Assembly: GCA_947364235.1 (NCBI GenBank)
Contig: CANARY010000002.1
Span: forward strand, 248,001-312,000
Direction of reading: 5' to 3'
DNA length: 64,000 bases
Origin: an uncultured Candidatus Melainabacteria bacterium
GTDB lineage: Bacteria > Cyanobacteriota > Vampirovibrionia > Gastranaerophilales > Gastranaerophilaceae
Notes under the pieces: generated by a model
What the model was told of the DNA's origin: nothing
Database searches by the model: none
The model's input: the letters and a program-made list of their open reading frames with translations, nothing else
Part shown: one piece after another, positions 34,368 through 43,997 of the stretch
How positions within the stretch are numbered: position 1 is the first letter of the stretch
Layout: each line of letters starts with the position of its first letter
Made by a program: the position numbers and the translations under genes

Positions 34368-35288
34368 ATGCCAAGAAAAAAAGAAATTGAAATTGTTTTA
34401 GATACAGAAACCACAGGTTTAGATTACACTAGAGAAAGAATTATTGAATTTGCAGCTGTTCGTCTTGAAAACGGCAAAATAAAAGATGAGTTTCAAACTT
34501 TGATTAACCCTCATCAGCATATAAGAAAATCAAGTCAGGCTGTTCACGGGATTTCTCAGGAAATGGTCGAAGATGCTCCATCTGAAGAAGAAGCTCTGCC
34601 TAAGATACTTGAATTTATTGGTGATTATCCGATTGTTGCTCATAATGTAATTTTTGACTATTCGTTTCTAAATGAAGCTAAGCTTAGAGTTTTTGGTGAA
34701 AAACTTGAAAATCCAAGAATAGATTCGCAGGTTATGTTTAAAGAAATTGCTCCTGATTTAGAATCTCACGGGCTTGAAGCTTTAACAAACAGATTTAATG
34801 TGGAGCTGAATAATCATCACAGAGCAATGGCTGATACAATGGGGCTTGCGCTTGCTTATCCGAAGCTTAAAAAACTTTATCTTCAGCGGCTTGACTGGCA
34901 GAAAAAGCAGCTTGCTAATGTAGATTATCTTTTTGACAGGTATTTAAGAATTCAGCAAAGTATCGCAACGATGCAGGCTGAGCTGCAAGACTTGAAATCA
35001 GTATTCAAGCTTCATTTTGAACTTGGAGGCGAACCTTTGCAGGCAGAAACCGGCGAGACTATGGTTTACCAGTCAAAACAATCGTTTGGCTACGATTTTG
35101 CAGATATCAAAGACGTACTGGAAAATGTTGGAGCGCTTGAAAAAGCTGTTAAAGTAAACAACGGTTTTATTGACAGGCTCTGTAATGGTCTAAGTCTTTC
35201 TGATGAGTACAAAGAAATTATACGAGATGCTCGTCAGGAAATCTCAGAAACAAGGAATATACAAATAATTAAACCATGCAAACAATAA
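34368..35288 (+). CDS. DEDDh exonuclease, DnaQ-like (polymerase III epsilon family)
   Basis: The 306-residue protein has the three exonuclease motifs: LDTETTG (D12, E14), AHNVIFDYSFL, and HHRAMADT with the H and D of motif III. This is the 3'-5' exonuclease fold of DnaQ, PolC and RNase T. A C-terminal part (about 185-306) is helical and not typical of plain epsilon subunits. It could be a proofreading subunit or a stand-alone exonuclease. The start has AGGGATG shortly upstream. Its last 13 bases overlap the RlmD-type methyltransferase gene. Confidence 0.88.
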   Translation: MPRKKEIEIVLDTETTGLDYTRERIIEFAAVRLENGKIKDEFQTLINPHQHIRKSSQAVHGISQEMVEDAPSEEEALPKILEFIGDYPIVAHNVIFDYSFLNEAKLRVFGEKLENPRIDSQVMFKEIAPDLESHGLEALTNRFNVELNNHHRAMADTMGLALAYPKLKKLYLQRLDWQKKQLANVDYLFDRYLRIQQSIATMQAELQDLKSVFKLHFELGGEPLQAETGETMVYQSKQSFGYDFADIKDVLENVGALEKAVKVNNGFIDRLCNGLSLSDEYKEIIRDARQEISETRNIQIIKPCKQ

Positions 35289-36658
35289 ATAAAAAAAATA
35301 TTCCGGAAGAACTTGTTGTGAAAGTTGAAAAACTTTCTAATCTTGGTTTTGGAATTGCAAAGTACGAAGCTTATGTGCTCTTTGTAGAAGGAGCTTGTCC
35401 TGGCGACACGGTAAAAATCAAAGTTGGTAAAAAGAATAAAACTTATGCTAATGCTAGAGTTATTGAAATCATTGAACCTTCTGAATATCGTGTTGAACCG
35501 TTTTGTCCGATGCAGAAAGTATGCGGTTCCTGCCAGCTTCAATTTATAGATTATCAGTATCAGCTGAAGCTTAAAAAAGATATTGTAAAAGATGCAATTC
35601 GTTCAATATGCGGACATGAAATTGAAGTCAGAGACGTTATTGAAAGTCCTAAAGTACGCGAGTACAGGCATAAAATTCAGTATCCGGTAAGTGAAACGCA
35701 GAACTCAAAACGAATAATTGCTGGATATTATAAAACAGGCTCGCATGAGCTTGTAAATATTAAATATTGTCCAATTCAGCCAGAATATTGTGATAAAATT
35801 ATAGATTTTATCAGGAATGCAGCTCAAGAACTTGGAATTTCCGGATACAATGAGAAAAAGCATGTCGGAGATTTAAGGCATGTTGTGATTAGAAGTTCAA
35901 ATTACAACAGTAAAAATCTTGTAATTCTTGTTATGAACTCAACAAAAGTTTTTGATAAACTTAAAAAACTTGCTTCAAAATTATACAATGAACTTGATAA
36001 TGTTTCAGGAGTAGGTGTAAATTTCAATTCTAAAAAGACAAATTTAATCTTGGGTGAAAATACTGAAATTCTTGAAGGTGAGGCTTTTATTGAAGAAAAG
36101 CTCTGTGATAAAGTTTTTAAGGTCGGGGCTAAGACTTTCTTTCAAGTAAATCCAGAGAGTGCTAATAATATTTTTGAGTATGTTAAAAAATATATTTCTG
36201 ATAACTTTGAAAAACCCATGATTCTTGATGCTTATGCAGGGATAACAGCTTTTGGTATATGTTTATCTGATATTGCTCGCAAAGTTGTGAGTGTTGAAGA
36301 AGTTAAAGAATCTGTTGATTTAGCAGATAAAGTTATCAAAGAAAACGGAATTAAGAATGTCGAGCTGCATAATATGGATGCAAGCAAATTTTTTGAGAAA
36401 GAATTGAATACAAAGGGACGGCAATTTGACGTAGCAGTTCTCGATCCGCCAAGAAAAGGATGTTCTCAAGAAAGTCTTGATTATGCTTTGAAATTGACAA
36501 AAGGTAAGATTATTTATGTAAGCTGTAATCCTGCAACACTTGCAAGAGATTTGAAATATTTGATAGAAAAAGGATGTAAAGTCGACTTTATTCAGCCGTT
36601 TGACATGTTTCCGCATACTTATCATGTTGAAGATGTTGCTGTGATAACGATTGTATAA
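35276..36658 (+). CDS. rlmD: 23S rRNA (uracil-5-)-methyltransferase RlmD family
   Basis: The 460-residue protein has an N-terminal TRAM domain (about 12-70), the iron-sulfur cysteines C77, C83 and C86 with a fourth in the KYCPIQ stretch, and a C-terminal SAM domain with the ILDAYAGITAFG glycine loop, LDPPRKGCSQ and YVSCNPATLARDL carrying the catalytic Cys, ending in a HVEDVAVI signature. It matches the TrmA/RumA family, which makes m5U in rRNA or tRNA using SAM; RlmD and RlmCD cannot be told apart here. Its last 71 bases overlap the convergent lipoate ligase-like gene. Confidence 0.93.
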   Translation: MQTINKKNIPEELVVKVEKLSNLGFGIAKYEAYVLFVEGACPGDTVKIKVGKKNKTYANARVIEIIEPSEYRVEPFCPMQKVCGSCQLQFIDYQYQLKLKKDIVKDAIRSICGHEIEVRDVIESPKVREYRHKIQYPVSETQNSKRIIAGYYKTGSHELVNIKYCPIQPEYCDKIIDFIRNAAQELGISGYNEKKHVGDLRHVVIRSSNYNSKNLVILVMNSTKVFDKLKKLASKLYNELDNVSGVGVNFNSKKTNLILGENTEILEGEAFIEEKLCDKVFKVGAKTFFQVNPESANNIFEYVKKYISDNFEKPMILDAYAGITAFGICLSDIARKVVSVEEVKESVDLADKVIKENGIKNVELHNMDASKFFEKELNTKGRQFDVAVLDPPRKGCSQESLDYALKLTKGKIIYVSCNPATLARDLKYLIEKGCKVDFIQPFDMFPHTYHVEDVAVITIV

Positions 36659-37271
36659 ACTTTTCTAATGAAACTAGAAACTTTTCTTTTGTCATATCCG
36701 GCAAAATTTCTTTAATACAGGTAATTCCTTTCACTTCTTCGTGAAACAGGCTTTCAAGAAATTCTTTATCATAATCAAAAAGTATTGAGCCGTGCTGGAG
36801 TATGTAACCGTTTTTGCGGCACTGTGCAGAGCCGATTAGTTTGCTGCCTTGATGGCAAACATCTGCTCCGGTAGAGAGGAGCATGCAGTAATCGAAGCTG
36901 GTAGAAATATTTTTTTGTCCTCCTATGTTAAGGTCAACTTTGAGTGTTTTGAAAAAATCTATCAAGATTCCTGATATTTTTTTGTAAGACTCAATTATGC
37001 TTTCACCTTCAACAGCAGGAGCAACGTAGCTATACGTTACTTCATTATCGTGCAAAAGTGCTCTTCCTCCAGTTAAGCGCCTAACGCAGTCAAGTCCGTC
37101 AGGAATGGGAAATTCTTTTTGGTTTCTTCCTAATGACACGCACATCGGAGACCAGCCGTAAAGACGAAAGATAGGTTCTTCTGCATGAGTACGGATAGCT
37201 TCATCAAGCAGGTCAGAGTCAATCTGCATATTTGTTTTGCCATCAAAAGTATCAAACTTGATGAATTTCAT
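36588..37271 (-). CDS. Lipoate-protein ligase A / octanoyltransferase family protein
   Basis: The product (227 aa from the ATG at 37271) has the BPL/LPL fold motifs of LplA and LipM: SLGRNQ, RRLTGGRALLHDNEVTYS, the LSTGADVCHQGSKLIGSAQCRK segment with its catalytic Lys, and ILQHGSIL. It attaches octanoyl or lipoyl groups to carrier proteins. The choice between LplA and LipM cannot be settled by eye. I prefer MKFIKFDTF as the start to the ATG at 37316 because the latter lies well inside dgt. The stop lies 71 bases within the end of the RlmD-type gene on the other strand. Confidence 0.88.
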   Translation of the reverse strand: MKFIKFDTFDGKTNMQIDSDLLDEAIRTHAEEPIFRLYGWSPMCVSLGRNQKEFPIPDGLDCVRRLTGGRALLHDNEVTYSYVAPAVEGESIIESYKKISGILIDFFKTLKVDLNIGGQKNISTSFDYCMLLSTGADVCHQGSKLIGSAQCRKNGYILQHGSILFDYDKEFLESLFHEEVKGITCIKEILPDMTKEKFLVSLEKFIQSLSQQHLQHDKYAETCQTAE

Positions 37272-38292
37272 CTTGAATCTTTCTGAATAAAGCTTCGTCG
37301 TTAGAACTTTCTGCAAGAGGTTTTGGGATAAACAAATCTAGATATCTTCTTATTGCGTATTGGTCTGACATGCCGGAAATGTAGTCAGTTACAATTGTTG
37401 GAATTTCTGATTTATTACAATATGCTTCAAGCTTTTCTGTATAATATTCAAACAGCGATTTTATAATGTTTTTGGCTTTTTTTTCTTCTGCTTTAGCAAT
37501 TGGATCCAAATAAACATTATCAAACATCCATGTTCTAAGCTTTGTGACATAGAACCATCCTTCTTCTGACATTGTAACTTTAGGTTTATCCATGGAGCTT
37601 GTAATTACATCTGTAATCATTTTTCCCAGCCTTGCTGATTGGTTTGAAGAAAAGTATTTAACACAATCTTGCGGTAAATCATCTTCTGAAATTATACCTG
37701 CACGAATAGAATCTTCGATATCGTGGTTGATATATGCTATTTTATCAGCGTATTGAACAACTTGAGCTTCCGGTGTTTTTGGCTTGTAACCCCATGTGTG
37801 GGTTAAAATACCATCTACAGTTTCTTTGCAGAGGTTCATATCCTCTAAAACTTCAACAACTCTGACGCTCTGGAGGTTGTGATGAAAACCGTTTGGCAAA
37901 AGTTCGTCAAGGGTTCCTTCTCCGCAGTGTCCGAAGGCAGTATGACCTAAATCATGACCTAAGGCGATTGCTTCAACTAAATCTTCGTTTAATCTTAGCG
38001 CACGAGCCATTGTTCTTCCGATTTGCGAAACTTCAAGAGTGTGTGTAAGCCTTGTACGGAAGTGGTCGTTGTATGGTGACAAGAATACTTGAGTTTTATG
38101 TTTTAAACGCCTGAAAGATTTTGAATGCAGGATTTTATCTCTGTCTCTTTGAAATTCTGTTCGTATTTCAAATTGTTCTTCCCTTTTGCGTTTTCTGCCT
38201 TTTGAGTCTTTGCATTTTGTAGCATAAGGGCTCAAAATCTCGTATTCGCGTTCTTCTAATTGTTCTTTTACAGTTTTACATTCTGTGTTCAT
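37252..38292 (-). CDS. Deoxyguanosinetriphosphate triphosphohydrolase-like HD protein
   Basis: This 346-residue product is a dGTPase family HD protein. It has SFRRLKHKTQVF, RTRLTHTLEVSQIGR with the first His, and ALGHDLGHTAFGHCGE with the HD metal ligands, followed by YADKIAYINHDIED. In known cases it hydrolyses dNTPs to the nucleoside and triphosphate, thus balancing pools. The first 30 residues are basic. It overlaps the lipoate ligase-like gene, with which it is probably co-transcribed. A putative -10 (TATAAT on the minus strand, complement of 38299-38304) lies just upstream. Confidence 0.92.
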   Translation of the reverse strand: MNTECKTVKEQLEEREYEILSPYATKCKDSKGRKRKREEQFEIRTEFQRDRDKILHSKSFRRLKHKTQVFLSPYNDHFRTRLTHTLEVSQIGRTMARALRLNEDLVEAIALGHDLGHTAFGHCGEGTLDELLPNGFHHNLQSVRVVEVLEDMNLCKETVDGILTHTWGYKPKTPEAQVVQYADKIAYINHDIEDSIRAGIISEDDLPQDCVKYFSSNQSARLGKMITDVITSSMDKPKVTMSEEGWFYVTKLRTWMFDNVYLDPIAKAEEKKAKNIIKSLFEYYTEKLEAYCNKSEIPTIVTDYISGMSDQYAIRRYLDLFIPKPLAESSNDEALFRKIQDEIHQV

Positions 38293-38376
38293 ACGATTAT
38301 TATACCTAAAACCGGCATTTTTGACTAGCTTTTTTAGCGGGATTAGTGTATTATAAACTTACAGGGGAGAGATTTA

Positions 38377-39096
38377 ATGGAAAGTTTTTTTAATGTGGAA
38401 TGTTTAATACGTCTTTTTCTTGCTCTTGCAATGGGTTTTTCTCTCGGGCTTGAAAGAGAGCTTACAAATAAGTATGCAGGCTTGAGGACTCATATTCTTG
38501 TCTGTTTAGGGGCTTGTATTTTTACTCTTCTTTCTATATACGGTTTTCCTACATTTGCAGATGGTGATAATGTCGTAATTAATAATGCAACAGGGATAAG
38601 AGATACTTCAAGGGTGGCTGCGCAAATAGTTACCGGTATTGGTTTTATCGGGGCAGGTACTGTATTAAGAAACGGACCTATGGTATTTGGACTTACAACT
38701 GCTGCTACTCTTTGGATTGCTGCAAGTATCGGCATGGCTTGCGGAGCCGGAATGTATGATGTCGCGCTTATTGCTACTTTAATGAGTGTTGCTGTGCTTA
38801 CTCTTATCAGGGTTTTTGAAAGGCAGATTCTGCCTTCAAGCGGCAAGCAAATTAGAAGGTATAAAGTCGTAATTTATCTTAATGGTGCTGATGTTGAAAA
38901 AGTTTATGAATTTCTTACCAGAAATGTTGATAACATTGCGGATTTCTCTTCTAAAAAACTTCTTGAAAATCCGGAAAAATCAAAGCTTTCTTCTACGTTT
39001 GAACTTGCGAATAAGAAGATGATGAATGAGATTTACAATAAATTGAGCAGTATTGCGGAGCTTGATTCTATAACTTTACAGGAATTGAATGGTTAA
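38377..39096 (+). CDS. MgtC/SapB family membrane protein
   Basis: The 239-residue product has the MgtC domain: RLFLALAMGFSLGLERE, a Leu-rich THILVCLGACIFTLL, then GIGFIGAGTVLRNG and LTTAATLWIAASIGMACGAGMY, with four to five membrane helices in the first 140 residues. A C-terminal soluble ACT-like domain (about 155-239) follows. Family members are linked with Mg2+ homeostasis and virulence in some bacteria, but transport itself has not been shown in general. It overlaps the TPR gene by 8 bases. Confidence 0.92.
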   Translation: MESFFNVECLIRLFLALAMGFSLGLERELTNKYAGLRTHILVCLGACIFTLLSIYGFPTFADGDNVVINNATGIRDTSRVAAQIVTGIGFIGAGTVLRNGPMVFGLTTAATLWIAASIGMACGAGMYDVALIATLMSVAVLTLIRVFERQILPSSGKQIRRYKVVIYLNGADVEKVYEFLTRNVDNIADFSSKKLLENPEKSKLSSTFELANKKMMNEIYNKLSSIAELDSITLQELNG

Positions 39097-40444
39097 GGAA
39101 ACTAATAGAAATCATTTTAGTCATAAAGATATTATTCAAATTGTGTTTGAATATTCGAGAACCGTGCTGATTTCTTTTATTGCTGCTTTGATTTTTACGA
39201 TTTTACTTTCTTTTCATGCAAGAAGTGAAATGATAAAAAACCTATATTTAAATAATTCTGAGCATCATCAAATGAATGAACAGCTTGCAAGGCAGCTCAT
39301 TATGCAGTCAGATTTTATGAAGGATCTTCGTAAAAAAAGATGTTCAATATGTGTTCAAGTCGGGAATTTATATGAATCTGCGCACGATTATGCAAATGCT
39401 CAGCTTGCTTATGAACTTGCTCTTGAGAAATCACAATATAAAAATTATAAAATATACTATAAGCTTTCAAAAGTTTTGATTGCTCAAGGGAAAGTTGATG
39501 AAGCAAAAGATTTAATATCTTCTGTGAGAGATTTGAGCAATAAAGGTTTGATTAAGTTCAAAGCCCGTGCTTACATTGAAATGGGGGATAAATATTATTC
39601 AGCAGGCAAGTTTTTGAGTGCAGCAAAAAGTTATGAAAAAGCTAAATTTTATTATGATAAATTCTCAAAAAAAGATAAGGTCATTGAAAAATCTATTAAA
39701 GACCGGATAGTAAATGCTTATATTGAGACTGCAGATATCATGGTAAAAAGCGGGATGAATACTGATGCTGTTCGTTTTTTAGCGAAAGCTGAAAAATATG
39801 CTCCAAATAATTTTGAAATCAAGTATAAGCTTGCAATAATTTATTCTGATTTAGACCCAGTAAAATCTGTAAAATATTTTGAGCCTCTTATGAATAAGAT
39901 ACCTCAGAATGTTGATTATGGAGTTTATTCAAAAGCATTAATGAAATCTGCTAATATTTCCGAGCTGGAAGGCAATCCGGCTCGTGCGAAATATTTCAGG
40001 TATAAGATACATTCAGTTGATATTTTTGTTGATAAAAAAGTTGTTTATAAGAACGATTTTGAAGTTTACCTTGATAAGTTTTTTGTGAGAAAGTTCTGGC
40101 TGGCTTATAGATTAAATGCAGTGTATAGAATTAAAAATATTTCTCATAAGAATATTACAAATCTTTCGGCTTCTTTTGTTCTCCGTCAGGGTGATAATGT
40201 GCTTGAGACCGTTACTATAAAATGTGCGGGTAAAAATAAGCCTTTATTTTTTAATAACGGGGTGACTGATGAAATTAAAGTGTCATTTAAGAAAAATATA
40301 TTTACGAAAAATGAGCTGGGGCAATATTTAATTGATATTTATCTTTTTAAAGATGAAGAGTATAAAACTCTTATCAATACTATGAAAGTGCCTTTAAAAA
40401 CAATTAATACAGAAGAGAAGGAGCTGAGTTTAATAAAGTTTTAG
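39089..40444 (+). CDS. Membrane-anchored TPR repeat protein
   Basis: The 451-residue protein has one transmembrane segment at about 25-47 (VLISFIAALIFTILLSF), placing the rest probably outside the inner membrane, then TPR-like helix pairs at about 85-270 (for example LYESAHDYANAQLAYELALEKS and KFLSAAKSYEKAKFYY). The final third (about 300-450) is beta-like. Function unknown, likely a periplasmic scaffold. It is translationally coupled to MgtC. The 3' end overlaps the convergent ABC gene by 41 bases. Confidence 0.85.
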   Translation: MVKETNRNHFSHKDIIQIVFEYSRTVLISFIAALIFTILLSFHARSEMIKNLYLNNSEHHQMNEQLARQLIMQSDFMKDLRKKRCSICVQVGNLYESAHDYANAQLAYELALEKSQYKNYKIYYKLSKVLIAQGKVDEAKDLISSVRDLSNKGLIKFKARAYIEMGDKYYSAGKFLSAAKSYEKAKFYYDKFSKKDKVIEKSIKDRIVNAYIETADIMVKSGMNTDAVRFLAKAEKYAPNNFEIKYKLAIIYSDLDPVKSVKYFEPLMNKIPQNVDYGVYSKALMKSANISELEGNPARAKYFRYKIHSVDIFVDKKVVYKNDFEVYLDKFFVRKFWLAYRLNAVYRIKNISHKNITNLSASFVLRQGDNVLETVTIKCAGKNKPLFFNNGVTDEIKVSFKKNIFTKNELGQYLIDIYLFKDEEYKTLINTMKVPLKTINTEEKELSLIKF

Positions 40445-41189
40445 TATAGTTTTCTTTAGGACAGTTGAAAATTTTGTCTGTTGTATTTTCTTCAATCAAT
40501 TCCCCGAAATACATTATTCCGACTCTGTCTGCAATATATCTTATTACGTTTAAATCGTGTGAGATAAATAAAATTGTTAAATCTCTTTGTTGTTTTAAGT
40601 TTTTTAAAAGATTAATTATTTGAGCTTGAATACTTGCATCAAGAGCGCTTATAGGCTCATCTGCGATTATTAGTTTGGGGTTTAAAATTAAAGCTCTTGC
40701 GATTGCAATTCTCTGCCTTTGTCCTCCCGAAAACTCATGCGGGTAAAGGTCTAAACAGCTGGCTTGTAAGCCTACATCATTTAAAACGTCTTTGATAATA
40801 GCGTTTTTTCTGTTTTTAGAATAGTTTGTGTTTATATCTAAAGGCTCACGGAGAGTTTCTCCAATTTTCATTTTAGGGTTTAAACTTGAATACGGATTTT
40901 GAAATACCATTTGAACAAGTTTTGGATAATCTTTTTTTTCAGATGAGTTGTGTTTTAATATGCTTTTGCATTCGAATAAAATGTCGCCGCTTTTTGGTTT
41001 AACAAGTTTTGTTATCGATTTAGCTATTGTAGATTTGCCGCATCCGGATTCTCCTGCAAGCGCATAAATCTCTCCGGGTTTTATCTCTAGAGAAACATTT
41101 TTAACTGCCACAAGAGAATTTTCTTTCTTGTTTTTCAAGCTGGTATATTCGACAATCAGGTTTTTAATTTCAAGTAAATTATTATCCAC
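40404..41189 (-). CDS. Orphan peptide/nickel-type ABC transporter ATP-binding protein
   Basis: This 261-residue ATPase has Walker A GESGCGKST, the Q-loop QMVFQNPYSSLNP, signature SGGQRQR and Walker B LIIADEP, with the H-loop ISHDLNV. It is of the OppF/DppF type, whose C-terminal end carries the NCPKENYTKTLLNSAP stretch. No permease, binding protein or partner ATPase is found on either side, so it must serve a transporter encoded elsewhere. It overlaps the TPR gene end on the other strand. Confidence 0.9.
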   Translation of the reverse strand: MDNNLLEIKNLIVEYTSLKNKKENSLVAVKNVSLEIKPGEIYALAGESGCGKSTIAKSITKLVKPKSGDILFECKSILKHNSSEKKDYPKLVQMVFQNPYSSLNPKMKIGETLREPLDINTNYSKNRKNAIIKDVLNDVGLQASCLDLYPHEFSGGQRQRIAIARALILNPKLIIADEPISALDASIQAQIINLLKNLKQQRDLTILFISHDLNVIRYIADRVGIMYFGELIEENTTDKIFNCPKENYTKTLLNSAPSLLY

Positions 41190-41250
41190 ATATACATATT
41201 AACATAACCTCTTTTATGATAAAATCGTCTAAGAGGTTAAGGAGTTTTTA

Positions 41251-42276
41251 ATGTTAGATGTTTTTGTTAAAAAATTTGTAACAGTTAAAAATATTATATT
41301 TTTTGTAATTGCTTTACTCTTTATAATTTTTTTAACGAAAGTCAAAGATATTGCGATATTGTTTTTTGCATCTTATGTAGTCGCTTGCTCGCTGGCTCCT
41401 CTTGTTGATAAAATGTCAAAAAAAATTAATCGTTCTTTGGCTTCAACAATTGTTTTGGGCGGAGTTTTGACAGTTTCTTCATTATTTTTGTTTCCGCTTT
41501 TTTCGGTTGGAGCTGCACAAATAAAATCTTTTTTGAATATGCTGCCAGAGCATATTTTAGCTGTTAAAACTTTTTTGCTTAATACTCCGTTAATTAGTAA
41601 ATCAACTATAGCACAGCTCGATTTAGGCGGGCTTTTGACTACAGCTTCAGGATTTACTACAAAATTTCTAAATGAATCTATAAACTTTAGTATGGAATTT
41701 GCATCTGCAATTGTTTACTTCTTTGCTGCTTGTATTATAGTTTACTATTTTCTTGTAGATAAAGATAAAGTGAAACAAGCATATTGCAGTTTGTTTCCTG
41801 CACAAATGAAACCTAGAGCAGGTGAAATTCTTGATACAATATCTCATAAAATCGGCGGATATATGACAGCGCTGCTTGTCACAATTGGAAGCGTTGGAGT
41901 TATAACAACAATCGGGCTTATGTTTCTGGGAGTTGATTATGCTATTTTGCTCGGGGTTTTAAACGCAGTTCTTGATATAATTCCTATTGTAGGTCCTGTG
42001 CTGGGGCTTATTGTTACTATGCTCGTTGCTTATAAAATGGGAGCTGTAACCCTTGTTTTAATAGTTCTGCTCTTTATTTTTGCTCAGTGGGCGGAAAATA
42101 ATCTTGTAAGACCATATATTTTTGGAAGATTTCTTGATATTCATCCGCTTATTATTTACTTTTTTCTTTTTGTGACAGCTCAGTATCTTGGAGTTGTAGG
42201 AGTTATTTTTGCACCTGCTATTGCTGCTACTGTCTGCGTTTTGTTTGATGAACTTTATATAAAGAATGTGAATTGA
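41251..42276 (+). CDS. AI-2E family transporter (PerM/YhhT-like)
   Basis: The 341-residue protein has about eight membrane helices and the AI-2E family pattern: an N-terminal helix pair, the ARxxxxIL loop and DYAILLGVLNAVLDIIPIVGPVLGLIV in the conserved C-terminal core, followed by NNLVRPYIFGRFLDIHPL. Family members are exporters, or in some cases have been linked to autoinducer-2 or sodium/proton exchange; the substrate here cannot be assigned. The ATG has an AAGGAG. It overlaps the radical SAM gene by one base (TGATG). Confidence 0.9.
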   Translation: MLDVFVKKFVTVKNIIFFVIALLFIIFLTKVKDIAILFFASYVVACSLAPLVDKMSKKINRSLASTIVLGGVLTVSSLFLFPLFSVGAAQIKSFLNMLPEHILAVKTFLLNTPLISKSTIAQLDLGGLLTTASGFTTKFLNESINFSMEFASAIVYFFAACIIVYYFLVDKDKVKQAYCSLFPAQMKPRAGEILDTISHKIGGYMTALLVTIGSVGVITTIGLMFLGVDYAILLGVLNAVLDIIPIVGPVLGLIVTMLVAYKMGAVTLVLIVLLFIFAQWAENNLVRPYIFGRFLDIHPLIIYFFLFVTAQYLGVVGVIFAPAIAATVCVLFDELYIKNVN

Positions 42277-43769
42277 TGGAAAGATTTTTATACAACTCAA
42301 ATAAAGGTGAATATACTCTCTTAATGGCTTATCCTGCTGTTGAAGAGTTTGCGCTTGCTTCGCTTGGATATCTGTGGCTTTATAAAATTGCTGATATGAC
42401 AGAAGGAATAAATGCTGTAAGATGTTCGACTGACAATATTGATAAATTTAAACGACCGCAGGCAGCTGCTTTTTCAATGTCTTTCGATTTTGATTTTATG
42501 GGAGTTTTTGAAATTTTAGAAAAACTTGGAATCCCGTTCTATGCAAAAGATAGAGATGATGACCAGCCTTTAATATTTGCCGGCGGTCCGGTTATTACTA
42601 CAAATCCGCGTCCTTATGAAGCATTTTTTGATTTTATGATGATTGGTGATGGTGAAGAAAGTTTTAAAAAAGTTCTCGATATATTAAAAAATAATTGCAA
42701 GAAAGATGCGATAACGCTTTTAGCAGATGTTGAAGGAATCTATATTCCTAATATGCCCGTCAAAAAATCAACAGTTCTTTTAGATGAAGTTATTTATACT
42801 CCTATTTTAAGTGATAATAGCTATTTTAAAGATACTTTTATAATTGAAGTTTCACGCGGATGTATGAATCGATGTGCATTTTGTACAGCATCATATATTA
42901 ATTTGCCGTTTCGCAGTTATTCTTATGAAAAAATAATTGAAGCAATTGAGCTTGGGCTTAAGTATACTAATAAAATAGCACTTCTGGGCGCTCAGATAAG
43001 TGCTCACCCTCGGTTTGGCGATATTATGAAGTATTTAAACGATAAAATGGAGAACGGAATTGATATTGAGCTCGGCATATCTTCTTTAAGAACAGATTCT
43101 GTTACTCCCCAAATGGTGCAGACGCTTGTAAAAGGAGGGCAAAAACATTCTACAATTGCGATTGAAGCAGCAAGTGAAAAGCTTCGGAAATTTATTAATA
43201 AGAATTTGAAAGAAGAACAAATTCTTAATGCCGTTAAAACTGCAAGAGAAAATGGGTTAAAAGGACTGAAAATATACTCAATGATTGGTATTCCCGATGA
43301 AACACAGGAAGATATTGATGAATTTTTAAGACTCGGAAAACTGCTTAAAGATGAAAATAAAGGCTTTAATATCGAATTTTCGTTTTCTACTTTTGTGCCA
43401 AAACCGCATACTCCATTCCAATGGGCTCTAAGAGAAGATACAAAGTCTCTTGAAAAAAAACAAAAATACTTGGAAAAAGAGTTGGCAAAACTTGGTATAG
43501 CTTCAAAATTTTCAAGTGCAAAATGGGATTACTGGCAAAGCGTTCTTTCACGCGGAGGTGTGGAACTCGCACCGCTTCTAACAGAAGTTTATAAAAATGG
43601 GGGCAAAATCGGAGCTTATAAATCTGCAGTTAAATCCTTAAGTTTATCTATAAAAGAAAGTTTTGAGATGAATGAAGCGCTTCCTTGGGATATAATAGAA
43701 TTTGAACCAAGAAAAGAATTATTAAAAAATGAATATAAACGGCTTTGCATAAAAAAAACTTCTCTTTGA
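42276..43769 (+). CDS. B12-binding-type radical SAM protein
   Basis: The 497-residue enzyme has an N-terminal cobalamin-binding-like domain (residues about 1-150) and a radical SAM core with the cluster motif C196-x3-C200-x2-C203, followed by an SAM-binding region around RTDSV and the GLKIYSMIGIPDET signature. It resembles the YgiQ/TIGR03960 type of uncharacterised or MiaB-like enzymes. The substrate is unknown. I use the second start (ATG at 42276), overlapping the AI-2E stop by one base, instead of the TTG at 42273. Confidence 0.85.
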   Translation: MERFLYNSNKGEYTLLMAYPAVEEFALASLGYLWLYKIADMTEGINAVRCSTDNIDKFKRPQAAAFSMSFDFDFMGVFEILEKLGIPFYAKDRDDDQPLIFAGGPVITTNPRPYEAFFDFMMIGDGEESFKKVLDILKNNCKKDAITLLADVEGIYIPNMPVKKSTVLLDEVIYTPILSDNSYFKDTFIIEVSRGCMNRCAFCTASYINLPFRSYSYEKIIEAIELGLKYTNKIALLGAQISAHPRFGDIMKYLNDKMENGIDIELGISSLRTDSVTPQMVQTLVKGGQKHSTIAIEAASEKLRKFINKNLKEEQILNAVKTARENGLKGLKIYSMIGIPDETQEDIDEFLRLGKLLKDENKGFNIEFSFSTFVPKPHTPFQWALREDTKSLEKKQKYLEKELAKLGIASKFSSAKWDYWQSVLSRGGVELAPLLTEVYKNGGKIGAYKSAVKSLSLSIKESFEMNEALPWDIIEFEPRKELLKNEYKRLCIKKTSL

Positions 43770-43880
43770 GACGAGAAGCTGGGAAATTAGTTAGGAAGGG
43801 ATTTAGGGTTTAAATTCTTATTTTCATCTTACATATATATAAAATATATAATCTTTTGCTAATTTCAAAGTTTAGAAAAG

Positions 43881-43960
43881 TTGTTACAAATTGTAAAATT
43901 ATTAACTTTTGTAACAATATAAGCAAAAATCCTAAAGTTTTAGCCAATTGTGCCGTAATA
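43881..43960 (+). promoter_or_regulatory. Sigma-28 (FliA)-type promoter with upstream palindromic elements
   Basis: TAAAGTTT at 43933-43940 and GCCGTAAT at 43952-43959 are separated by 11 bases, as in sigma-28 promoters (TAAAGTTT-N11-GCCGATAA). TTTTGTAACAAT at 43907-43918 lies eleven bases before ATCC-TAAAGTTTT, and TTGTTACAAA at 43881-43890 is an inverted copy of it. Exactly the same -35, -10 and upstream element spacing occurs before the EF-hand gene at 11912. Confidence 0.75.
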
Positions 43961-43997
43961 CTTAGTACAGGGAAAAAACAAAAGGATAAATACCGCA

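Noticed and set aside
43758-43779. Hairpin CTTCTC/GAGAAG behind the radical SAM gene as a terminator
   Set aside because: The stem overlaps the stop codon and is not followed by a T-run, so it is only a weak candidate.
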